NCBI GenBank assembly: GCA_031289055.1
Contig: JAITQE010000026.1
Span: 37,887-101,886, forward strand
Direction of reading: 5' to 3'
Length of the DNA: 64,000 nucleotides
From: Candidatus Endomicrobiellum porotermitis
Lineage (GTDB): Bacteria; Elusimicrobiota; Endomicrobiia; Endomicrobiales; Endomicrobiaceae
Shown one piece after another: positions 56,611 to 64,000 of the stretch. The notes beneath the pieces were generated by a model. The model saw nothing but the letters and a program-made list of their open reading frames with translations. It was not told the DNA's origin and did not search any database. Made by a program: the position numbers and the translations under genes. The stretch's first letter is position 1, and every line of letters begins with the position of its first letter.

Positions 56611-58776
56611 GTGAGGAAAAATAGATCGATAAAAAATAAGAGCAAAAACCGAGATAATGAAAAGATAAACAGAGATACGGTTTCTCTGTTTTTTGCGTTG
56701 GCGGCGTTTTTAAGCGCTTATGCGTTTGTTGTTCCTTATAAGTCGGGCATAATAGGCAGGGCGTTTTATTCCGTAGCGCTTAGTGTTTTTGGAGTTGCGG
56801 CGTATATTTTGCCGTTTATATTTTTGTGGCAATTTATATTGCATATCAAACAGTCCTTTGAGTTGAAGGGTAGACTTGATTTTATTTGGTCTTTATTGTG
56901 CCTGATTTGCGCCTCCGTGTTCTTTGAGGCTGTTCATTTTATGTTTAAAACAAAAATGGACGGCGGTTGGATAGGTGACAATTTGTATCCATTTTTAAAA
57001 GAGCTTCTTGATGCTTGGCTTGGATTGACTCTTATTGCCATGCTTACTTTTGTTTTGTTTGCTAAGGTGTTAAGATTGTCTGCCATAAAAATTCTTCGCG
57101 CTTTCGTTGGTAATTTAAGGGACGACATAAAAAAATCAAAGACTGAAATCAGCGATTTAAAAAAATCTGGCGAGCCGTTTATACGACAAAGTTTTGCAGA
57201 CGACGTTTTTGCTCAAGAGCCTGCAAAACCAAATATTGTAAACAGATTTGACGAAGAAGAGAAAAAGAAATACAAAGACCCGTCAAAAATTTTTCCGGCA
57301 AAACAGGAATCGATTGACAGTAAAGCGTTTAATTATACGCTTCCTCCGATGAATTTATTAAAAGAAGACGATGCTTCAAATTTTGCGGCGAATAAAAACG
57401 AACTCCTAAAAAGAGCCGAGCATTTAAGAACAATTCTTTCTGATTTCGGTATAAGCGCTGAAGTCAAAGACATTATACCTGGTCCTGTGGTAACTCGTTA
57501 TGATTTGGTTTTGGCCCCAGGTATAAGAGTACAGACCGTTTCCAATATTATAGACAACATTTCTTTGGCAATGCGGACAGCTTCAATAAGAGTTGTCCCG
57601 ATACCTGAAAAAGCGGTTGTCGGCATAGAAGTGCCTAATCCTGTAAGCGTAATTGTTGGCTTAAGGGAAATTTTGGAAAGCGTTTCCTTTGAAAAGTCAA
57701 AATCTCTTCTTACTTTAGCTTTGGGTAAAACAACCGACGGGGCAGGCTACGTAACCGATTTAGCTTCAATGCCTCATTTGCTGATTGCTGGAGCCACAGG
57801 TTCTGGTAAAAGCGTTGGGATTCATACTATAATACTTTCTATTTTATATAAAGCTCGTCCGGATGAAGCGAAGTTTATGCTGATTGATCCTAAACGCGTT
57901 GAAATGCCTATATATAGAGATATTCCTCATTTGTACAACCCGTGCGTTACGGCGGTAAACGCCGATATTATAACTAATCCGAGAGAAGCTGCCGCCGCTT
58001 TAAAAAAACTTGTTTTAGTTATGGAAGAAAGATACGCAAAATTTGCTAATGTAATGGTCAGAAACATTGAAGATTACAATAATAAAATGGCTGAAACTGG
58101 CGGTGAAAGAGAGTTTTATATTGTTGTTATAATAGACGAACTTGCAGATTTAATGCTTGTGGTGCAAAAAGAAATAGAAGATTCCATACAACGGTTGGCC
58201 CAAATGGCAAGAGCCGTTGGCATACACTTGATTCTTGCTACTCAAAGGCCTTCTGTAAATGTTATAACAGGCATTATTAAAGCCAATTTCCCAGCAAGGC
58301 TTTCATTTCAGACAACTTCTAAAGTTGACTCCAGAGTTATTTTGGATATGTTGGGGGCAGAATCGCTTATGGGAAAAGGCGATATGTTATTTTTGCCTCC
58401 GGGCGAGGCAAGGACTGTTCGTTTGCAAGGGGCTTTTGTTTCGTTAAAAGAGGCGGAGAAAATAATTTCATTTATAAGTAGCCAGAATTTCCCAAGACTA
58501 TACGAAGCCATATCTGTTGAAGTTGAAGGAAAAGGAAGTTTTAACGCTGATAAAGAGAAAGGGAGCAAAGATTTTATTCCCGCTCTGAAACTTATAAACG
58601 AAAGAAGAAGAATATCTCAAGACTTGCTTAAAGCAAATTTCGGCGGGTCGGCAAGAGCTACGAATATATTAAGTATCCTTGAAATAGAAGGTTTTATATC
58701 AAAGCCTGAAGGCACTAATAAGTGGAAGATAAATTTTGATAAGATTTCAAAATATCTGGAAGCAAATAATATATGA
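56611..58776 (+). CDS. ftsK: DNA translocase FtsK/SpoIIIE
   Basis: 4-TM N-terminus, PHLLIAGATGSGKSVGIHTIILSILYKARPDEAKFMLIDPKRVEM, C-terminal gamma winged helix. Confidence 0.95.
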   Translation: MRKNRSIKNKSKNRDNEKINRDTVSLFFALAAFLSAYAFVVPYKSGIIGRAFYSVALSVFGVAAYILPFIFLWQFILHIKQSFELKGRLDFIWSLLCLICASVFFEAVHFMFKTKMDGGWIGDNLYPFLKELLDAWLGLTLIAMLTFVLFAKVLRLSAIKILRAFVGNLRDDIKKSKTEISDLKKSGEPFIRQSFADDVFAQEPAKPNIVNRFDEEEKKKYKDPSKIFPAKQESIDSKAFNYTLPPMNLLKEDDASNFAANKNELLKRAEHLRTILSDFGISAEVKDIIPGPVVTRYDLVLAPGIRVQTVSNIIDNISLAMRTASIRVVPIPEKAVVGIEVPNPVSVIVGLREILESVSFEKSKSLLTLALGKTTDGAGYVTDLASMPHLLIAGATGSGKSVGIHTIILSILYKARPDEAKFMLIDPKRVEMPIYRDIPHLYNPCVTAVNADIITNPREAAAALKKLVLVMEERYAKFANVMVRNIEDYNNKMAETGGEREFYIVVIIDELADLMLVVQKEIEDSIQRLAQMARAVGIHLILATQRPSVNVITGIIKANFPARLSFQTTSKVDSRVILDMLGAESLMGKGDMLFLPPGEARTVRLQGAFVSLKEAEKIISFISSQNFPRLYEAISVEVEGKGSFNADKEKGSKDFIPALKLINERRRISQDLLKANFGGSARATNILSILEIEGFISKPEGTNKWKINFDKISKYLEANNI

Positions 58777-59468
58777 TAAGAAATTTGTCGGTTGTAACGG
58801 CGGCAAAATTTAAATTTAGTTATGTTTGGCATCTTATATTAGTTTTGATGTTTTTTTCGTGTAATGTTTTGGCTCAAGAATCAAACGTCGTCGTATTGTT
58901 TGATTTTCTTGCAAGATTGGAGCAAAGCGATAAGAAAACGAATACTATTAAAGCGAAATTTGTTCAAACTGTTTTTTTTGAATCTACAGGCGAGAAACAA
59001 GAAATTGTTGGAACGGTTTTTTTGAAGAAACCCGACAGTATATATATAACTCAAAGAACTCCTCAAGAGCAAAGGATTTATATTAACGGAAAGACGATAA
59101 CGGTTTACACGCCAAACGAAAGACAAGCTGTTGTTGACGCTTGGAAGAATTCTGTTGACAGCGATTTTTCTCCGGCTTCTATTGTCGGCTTTGGAAGCTC
59201 TTGGAGAGAACTAAAGAAAGCCAATGACATATCTCTTGAAGGATACGACGATAATCATGTGATAATTAAAATTCAGCCTTTTAAAAATAAGAATTTTAAC
59301 GCAAAGATATATATTGAAAAAGAAAGCATGCGCCCGGATAGAGCAATTGTAAATTCTGAAGGATTAAAAATAGAGATAGTGTTTAAGAATTATATTGTTA
59401 ATTCGGAATTATCCGTAAATATTTTTAAGTTTAAAGCTCCAAACAACGTTGAAATAATAAAATTATAG
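58773..59468 (+). CDS. lolA: Outer membrane lipoprotein carrier LolA
   Basis: Signal; KTNTIKAKFVQTVFFESTGEKQEIVGTVFLKKPDSIYI.....GKTITVYTPNERQAV. Confidence 0.88.
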   Translation: MIRNLSVVTAAKFKFSYVWHLILVLMFFSCNVLAQESNVVVLFDFLARLEQSDKKTNTIKAKFVQTVFFESTGEKQEIVGTVFLKKPDSIYITQRTPQEQRIYINGKTITVYTPNERQAVVDAWKNSVDSDFSPASIVGFGSSWRELKKANDISLEGYDDNHVIIKIQPFKNKNFNAKIYIEKESMRPDRAIVNSEGLKIEIVFKNYIVNSELSVNIFKFKAPNNVEIIKL

Positions 59469-59491
59469 TAAAACCAAAACCGGGAGATACT

Positions 59492-60166
59492 ATGAAAGAA
59501 ATAGGCAAAACGCTTAAAGACAAGCGGGAACATATGAATTTATCGCTTTCTGACGTTCATAAAGCTATCAGAGTTCAAGAAAAGTATCTTGCTGCTATAG
59601 AAGAAGGCGATTTGGACGCTTTTAAGGCTGAGGTTTATTATAAAAGTTTTTTGAGATCTTACTCTAAATATCTTGCTTTTGATCCGGAAGAATTTGTGGA
59701 ATTATTTAATGCTCAAAGACGAGAGATAGAATACGCTTCCAAATCGGAAGACCCGTCGTTTTCTGAGGATTGTAAAAATATTTTTTGTACAAAGAAAATA
59801 TTTATTGTTGTCGCGGCGATTGTTGCGGCGGCGTTGTTAATAGTATTTGTGTGTTTATATAAATGCGCGCCAAAGATTGTCCCGCCTGTTGAAGTTGACG
59901 GTTTTAAGCAGGTTGAAGTCTCGGCAAAGCAAAATCTTGAGATTGAAGCCAAAGAAACGGTTTGGATAAGAGTAGATATTGACGGTAAAACTGCATATGA
60001 AGGAACGCTGTCAAAAGGCGGCAAAAAAATGTGGGAAGCGGATAAGTCGGTTACTTTAAAAGTTGGGTACGCTCCGGGCGTTAAAGTGTCTTTTAATGGA
60101 AAACTTGTGGATGTTGTGTCCGGGGCGGTTCAAGATGTGAATACTGTTGTTTTAAAGAAGAAGTAA
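59492..60166 (+). CDS. RodZ-like HTH + TM + DUF4115 protein
   Basis: GKTLKDKREHMNLSLSDVHKAIRVQEKYLAAIEEGDLDAF; TM; C-terminal DUF4115-like beta domain. Confidence 0.88.
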   Translation: MKEIGKTLKDKREHMNLSLSDVHKAIRVQEKYLAAIEEGDLDAFKAEVYYKSFLRSYSKYLAFDPEEFVELFNAQRREIEYASKSEDPSFSEDCKNIFCTKKIFIVVAAIVAAALLIVFVCLYKCAPKIVPPVEVDGFKQVEVSAKQNLEIEAKETVWIRVDIDGKTAYEGTLSKGGKKMWEADKSVTLKVGYAPGVKVSFNGKLVDVVSGAVQDVNTVVLKKK

Positions 60167-60187
60167 ATAATAAAGGCGTAAGGAATT

Positions 60188-61507
60188 ATGCAAAAAGTAG
60201 CAGTCGTAGCTTTAGGTTGTCCAAAGAACACGGTTGAGGCTGAATATTTGCTTGGAGTTTTTCGCGGCAAAGGTTTTGCAATAACTAATAATATTGAAGA
60301 GGCTGATATAGCTGTGATACATACCTGCTCTTTTATAAAAACTGCAAAAGAAGAGTCTGAAAAAACTATTCGCGCCGTTTTATCGGTCAAGAAAAAAACA
60401 GGTTTGAGGGCGTATGTTTCTGGCTGTTTGCCTCAGCTTTTGCAGAATAAAATGAATTCCGTTTTCCCTGAAATAGACGGATACGTTGGGACGGGAACTC
60501 TTAAAGAACTGCCCCGGTTGGTTTTTAATAAAGGTTTTGACAAATCTTTGCTCCCTCCGGGAGGTCTAAACGAATCCAAATACAGAGTGCTGTCTTCTTC
60601 TTTGCCTTCAACGTATTTGAAAATAGCGGAAGGTTGCGGACATAAATGCAGCTTCTGCATAATACCGTCTTTACGCGGCGGTTATGAAAGCCGAACAATA
60701 GAATCTTTGGTTGACGAAGCGAAATCTTTAGCTGATAATGGCATAAAAGAGCTTATACTTATAGCGCAAGACGCTACAAGTTATGGCTATGATATTTACG
60801 GCGCGTTTGCATTAGATAAACTTCTTTCAAAACTTGCAAATATCAAAGGACTGAAATGGATAAGACTTCTTTACGCTTATCCGTCTAGCGTTACGGACAG
60901 CTTGCTTGATGTTTTTAAAGAGCGTAAAAATATTTGTAATTATATGGATATTCCTATACAACATATAAGCAAGAACGTTTTGTCGGCAATGCGTAGACCT
61001 CTTAACACGGCGTCTATTATTGATAAAATAAAAAATAAGTTGCCAGACATTGTTTTAAGAACGTCAATAATAACGGGGTTCCCCGGGGAAACTAAGAGGG
61101 ATATTAACGAATTGATTTCTTTTTTAGAGCGGGGATATTTTCAATATGTAGGAGTTTTTGAGTACTCAAATCAGAAAGAGGCGGATTCTTCAAAACTAAA
61201 AAAACAAATTAAAAATTCTGTCGCGGTGGATAGAAGGACTCTTGTTGAAAATGCGCAATATTCTGTTTTTAAATCTCAAATTGATAAAATAAAAGGAAAT
61301 GATATTGAGTTTATTGTTGAGAACTGTTCGCAAAAAATCTCCGATAGCAAGTATAATATAACTGGAAGGTGTTATTTTCAAGCTCCTGAAATAGACGGAA
61401 ATATTACGCTTTTAAGCGATAAGCCGTTAAAATCTGGCGAGTTTTATAGCGGCAAGATAAAAGGCGTTAAAGGTTATAATATAAAAGTAACGATTGGAGA
61501 AATATAA
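60188..61507 (+). CDS. rimO: Ribosomal protein S12 methylthiotransferase
   Basis: VALGCPKNTVEAEYLLG; GCGHKCSFCIIPSLRGGYESR radical SAM; TRAM-like C-terminus. Confidence 0.95.
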   Translation: MQKVAVVALGCPKNTVEAEYLLGVFRGKGFAITNNIEEADIAVIHTCSFIKTAKEESEKTIRAVLSVKKKTGLRAYVSGCLPQLLQNKMNSVFPEIDGYVGTGTLKELPRLVFNKGFDKSLLPPGGLNESKYRVLSSSLPSTYLKIAEGCGHKCSFCIIPSLRGGYESRTIESLVDEAKSLADNGIKELILIAQDATSYGYDIYGAFALDKLLSKLANIKGLKWIRLLYAYPSSVTDSLLDVFKERKNICNYMDIPIQHISKNVLSAMRRPLNTASIIDKIKNKLPDIVLRTSIITGFPGETKRDINELISFLERGYFQYVGVFEYSNQKEADSSKLKKQIKNSVAVDRRTLVENAQYSVFKSQIDKIKGNDIEFIVENCSQKISDSKYNITGRCYFQAPEIDGNITLLSDKPLKSGEFYSGKIKGVKGYNIKVTIGEI

Positions 61508-62128
61508 ATGAATTTGGCGAATAAACTGACTATAGCGAGAATATGTTTAGTGCCTTTTTTTATTTTATTTATGGAATTGGGAGGTTTTTTTAATACAACT
61601 TTTGCTTTGATTGTTTTCTGCGCGGCTTCAATTACTGATTTTTTTGACGGACGTATAGCAAGAAAGAATAAAACTGTAACGTCTCTCGGCATTTTTTTGG
61701 ATCCTTTAGCCGATAAGTTGTTAATATCTTCGGCATTTATATGTTTTGCGGGCATTCCATATCTTAAAATAGCGGTGTGGATGGTCATAGCGATAATATC
61801 CAGAGAATTTTTAATAACGGGTCTTCGTTCAATCGCGGCGTACAAAAATGTAATGATACCTGCGGATAAGTCGGGTAAATTTAAAACTACGTCGCAAATT
61901 GTGGTGATTATAGCTACGTTGGCAATTGTAATAATTAATGAAGCGTTTGCTAAATATGCGGGTATTCCTATAGATTTTTTTAAATTTTATAATAGCGGAG
62001 CGTATTCCTATGCGATTGCGGTAATGGAAAAAATCCCATACTGGTTTACTTTTTTCGCTGCTTTATTTACTATATTTTCTGGAGCAAATTATGTGTTCAA
62101 ATATAAAAACTTATTGAGCGAGAAATAA
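61508..62128 (+). CDS. pgsA: CDP-diacylglycerol-glycerol-3-phosphate 3-phosphatidyltransferase
   Basis: LANKLTIARICLVPFFI; DFFDGRIARKNKTVTSLGIFLDPLADKLL. Confidence 0.94.
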   Translation: MNLANKLTIARICLVPFFILFMELGGFFNTTFALIVFCAASITDFFDGRIARKNKTVTSLGIFLDPLADKLLISSAFICFAGIPYLKIAVWMVIAIISREFLITGLRSIAAYKNVMIPADKSGKFKTTSQIVVIIATLAIVIINEAFAKYAGIPIDFFKFYNSGAYSYAIAVMEKIPYWFTFFAALFTIFSGANYVFKYKNLLSEK

Positions 62129-62583
62129 TGAATAAAATAATAATTTTCTTTTCATCTGTAGCTTATTTAGGGTACGTTAAACGCGCTCCTGGCACTTGGG
62201 GGAGTTTAGCGGGCGTTTTGCTTTGGGTATTTTTTATGCCCGACTGCGCTTTAGTTCAGCTGCTTGCGTTGGCGGCGATATTTTTTATTTCTATTTTCTT
62301 TTCTTCGCTGGCTGAAAATATTTACAAAACAAAAGATGATCGGAGAATAGTTATTGACGAAGTAGCGGGTATATGGTTTTCTTTGGCTCTGCTTCCGAAA
62401 CAATTCTTATTTTTTTTTCTAGGATTTTTGTTATTTAGGTTGTTTGACGTAAAGAAGCCTTGGATAATAAAATCAGTTCAAGAGTTAAAAAGCGGCTTTG
62501 GCGTTACACTAGACGATGTTATAGCTGGAATATTTACAAACTTTCTACTTCAAATTATAAACTTTACTAAACTTAATAACTAA
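62128..62583 (+). CDS. pgpA: Phosphatidylglycerophosphatase A
   Basis: YVKRAPGTWGSLAG; DDRRIVIDEVAGIW; FRLFDVKKPW; DDVIAGI. Confidence 0.93.
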   Translation: MNKIIIFFSSVAYLGYVKRAPGTWGSLAGVLLWVFFMPDCALVQLLALAAIFFISIFFSSLAENIYKTKDDRRIVIDEVAGIWFSLALLPKQFLFFFLGFLLFRLFDVKKPWIIKSVQELKSGFGVTLDDVIAGIFTNFLLQIINFTKLNN

Positions 62584-62586
62584 AAT

Positions 62587-63216
62587 ATGATAAAACTGAT
62601 TAAAGTAAAAAAGATAAGAACGGGAATTATTGGCGAAAATTGTTATTTGGTTTACGATGCGGACGCCAAACGCGCGGCTGTCATAGATCCCGGCGAAGAC
62701 GCCGACCGGATTATTAATGCCATAGAGACGGAAAATTTGAAACCCGAGATTCTTATCAACACGCATGGACATTACGATCATGTTATAGGCGACGATAAAA
62801 TTCGTTTAAGATATAAAATTCCGCTAGCAGTTCACAAAGATGAGTCTGAGATGCTTGCGGATCCTGAGAAAAACGGTTCCTTGCTTTGGGGACTGCCAGC
62901 AACTATTAAAGATCCTGAAATTTTACTTGAAGACAATCAAGAGGTAAAATTATCTTTTATTACTTTTAAAGTTTTAAGCACTCCCGGTCATTCAAAAGGC
63001 AGCGTATGCTTGTTATTTGGGTCATATTTATTTACAGGCGACACTCTTTTTGCAGGCGCCATAGGAAGAACTGATTTGTGGGGCGGAAATACTGGAGAGA
63101 TTTTGAAATCGCTTGAAAAACTAAAAAAACTGGATCCTTCTATTACAGTTTATCCTGGACACGGAAGCGTGACTACGATTGCTAATGAGCTTAGACGCAA
63201 TCCATTGATAGGCTAG
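62587..63216 (+). CDS. MBL-fold metallo-hydrolase (glyoxalase II-like)
   Basis: NTHGHYDHVIGD; LSTPGHSKGSVCLL; TGDTLFAGAIGRTDLWGGN; YPGHGSVTTI. Confidence 0.93.
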   Translation: MIKLIKVKKIRTGIIGENCYLVYDADAKRAAVIDPGEDADRIINAIETENLKPEILINTHGHYDHVIGDDKIRLRYKIPLAVHKDESEMLADPEKNGSLLWGLPATIKDPEILLEDNQEVKLSFITFKVLSTPGHSKGSVCLLFGSYLFTGDTLFAGAIGRTDLWGGNTGEILKSLEKLKKLDPSITVYPGHGSVTTIANELRRNPLIG

Positions 63217-63767
63217 TAAAGTGGAGCAAAGAGTCTAAAGAATTTTTTGAAAAATCAGAAGATAAGAGCGTAGTTTTAGATTTGGTTATATCTTACGGCT
63301 GCGCAAGCCAAACGGGAGAAGGGTTTGAAGAGCTTATCAATACAATTAATAGCGAAAGTATCAAAAGAAAAGTAAAAAAGGTCAATATAACGGACACGTC
63401 TTATCTTTATAGACATATCATTTCGCAATTTTCAGGATTTTGCGATCCAAATATTCCTACAGAATGGTACTTAAAAAACAAAGATGCAATTGGAAAATTG
63501 ACTATTCCGCCACAATTAAAATCATGGGCTACGGGTTTGGATAAAGATGGTTTTCAAAATTGGTATAGGCAGATAAAGAAAGATTTCTTTACTGACTCCA
63601 AATTTAAAAATGCAGTTATAGAATTAGCAATGGAGTTTACTACTAAAAGTTTTTATGACGTTGAGATTGGTAGAAATATAGATTTTATACTTGAGGAAAC
63701 AGCATATACTGCTTTTAATCTCAAAGCGGCGAATATTGTTTATCCTACAGGAATTTCAAATTATTAA
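63195..63767 (+). CDS. Probable tRNA-dependent cyclodipeptide synthase (XYP-like); 5' end possibly eroded
   Basis: VVLDLVISYGCASQ (SxGx at the catalytic-Ser position), VNITDTSYLYRH, TEWYLKNK, IDFILEETAY, final VYP. Frame is open from 63195 but the first accepted start is TTG at 63282, inside the conserved region. Confidence 0.6.
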   Translation, partial: TQSIDRLVKWSKESKEFFEKSEDKSVVLDLVISYGCASQTGEGFEELINTINSESIKRKVKKVNITDTSYLYRHIISQFSGFCDPNIPTEWYLKNKDAIGKLTIPPQLKSWATGLDKDGFQNWYRQIKKDFFTDSKFKNAVIELAMEFTTKSFYDVEIGRNIDFILEETAYTAFNLKAANIVYPTGISNY

Positions 63768-64000
63768 TCAAAGCCGTGAGCAATATAAGGTAAGAGATAT
63801 AGAATTTAAAAGTTCGTTCAATAGCGCGAATAAGTTTGTATTTATAAGAGGGAATTTTGTTGATTTTAGCAGAATGATATCTAATTTACTAAATAACGCA
63901 GTAGAAGCAATAGAAATGAAAAAAGGGATAATAGATGTTTCTTATGCGGTGAAAGGAGATAAAGTAGAAATAAAGATAAAAGATAATGGAAAAGGAATGC
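63745..64000 (+). pseudogene. Histidine-kinase-type ATPase fragment (5'-truncated, runs off right edge)
   Basis: FSRMISNLLNNAVEAIEMKKGIIDVSYAVKGDKVEIKIKDNGKGM (N box and DxGxG start); no start codon in frame; overlaps the 3' end of the preceding ORF. Confidence 0.65.

Noticed and set aside
1-64000. CRISPR array, prophage or intact IS element
   Set aside because: No regularly spaced repeats, no cas genes, transposase, integrase or phage structural genes were recognised by eye; a computational search could still find degraded ones

Overview
The window is a compact, low-GC Gram-negative-type chromosome segment made up almost entirely of housekeeping genes. It includes an HPrK/RapZ/mannose-type PTS operon, a Kdo/heptose/Lpt lipopolysaccharide block, a four-subunit 2-oxoacid:ferredoxin oxidoreductase, clpB, dnaX-recR, rarA-fau-rny, xseAB-ispA-dxs-tlyA-leuS, rpsO-pnp, accB, ftsK, lolA, rimO and pgsA-pgpA. 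Gene content and the many eroded genes fit an Elusimicrobiota/Endomicrobium-like, reductively evolving symbiont; this is inference, as no marker search could be run. Accessory signals: (i) a tandem cluster of four secreted/membrane proteins (7.87-10.16 kb), two of which share a near-identical signal-peptide cassette at DNA level but have unrelated mature regions; (ii) a probable 6S RNA between zapA and rarA-fau, at the classic zapA-ssrS-fau locus; (iii) a probable XYP-type tRNA-dependent cyclodipeptide synthase at the right edge, abutting a 5'-truncated histidine-kinase ATPase fragment; (iv) readable gene relics (GH57 glucanotransferase inside the PTS operon, YgiQ radical SAM, histidine kinase, TPR protein) and an LpxL-like acyltransferase with an apparent internal deletion; (v) three poly-G/C tracts of 8-10 nt; (vi) a long hairpin between rpsO and pnp. 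One tRNA (Val-TAC) was seen. No CRISPR array, rRNA, intact transposon or prophage was seen.
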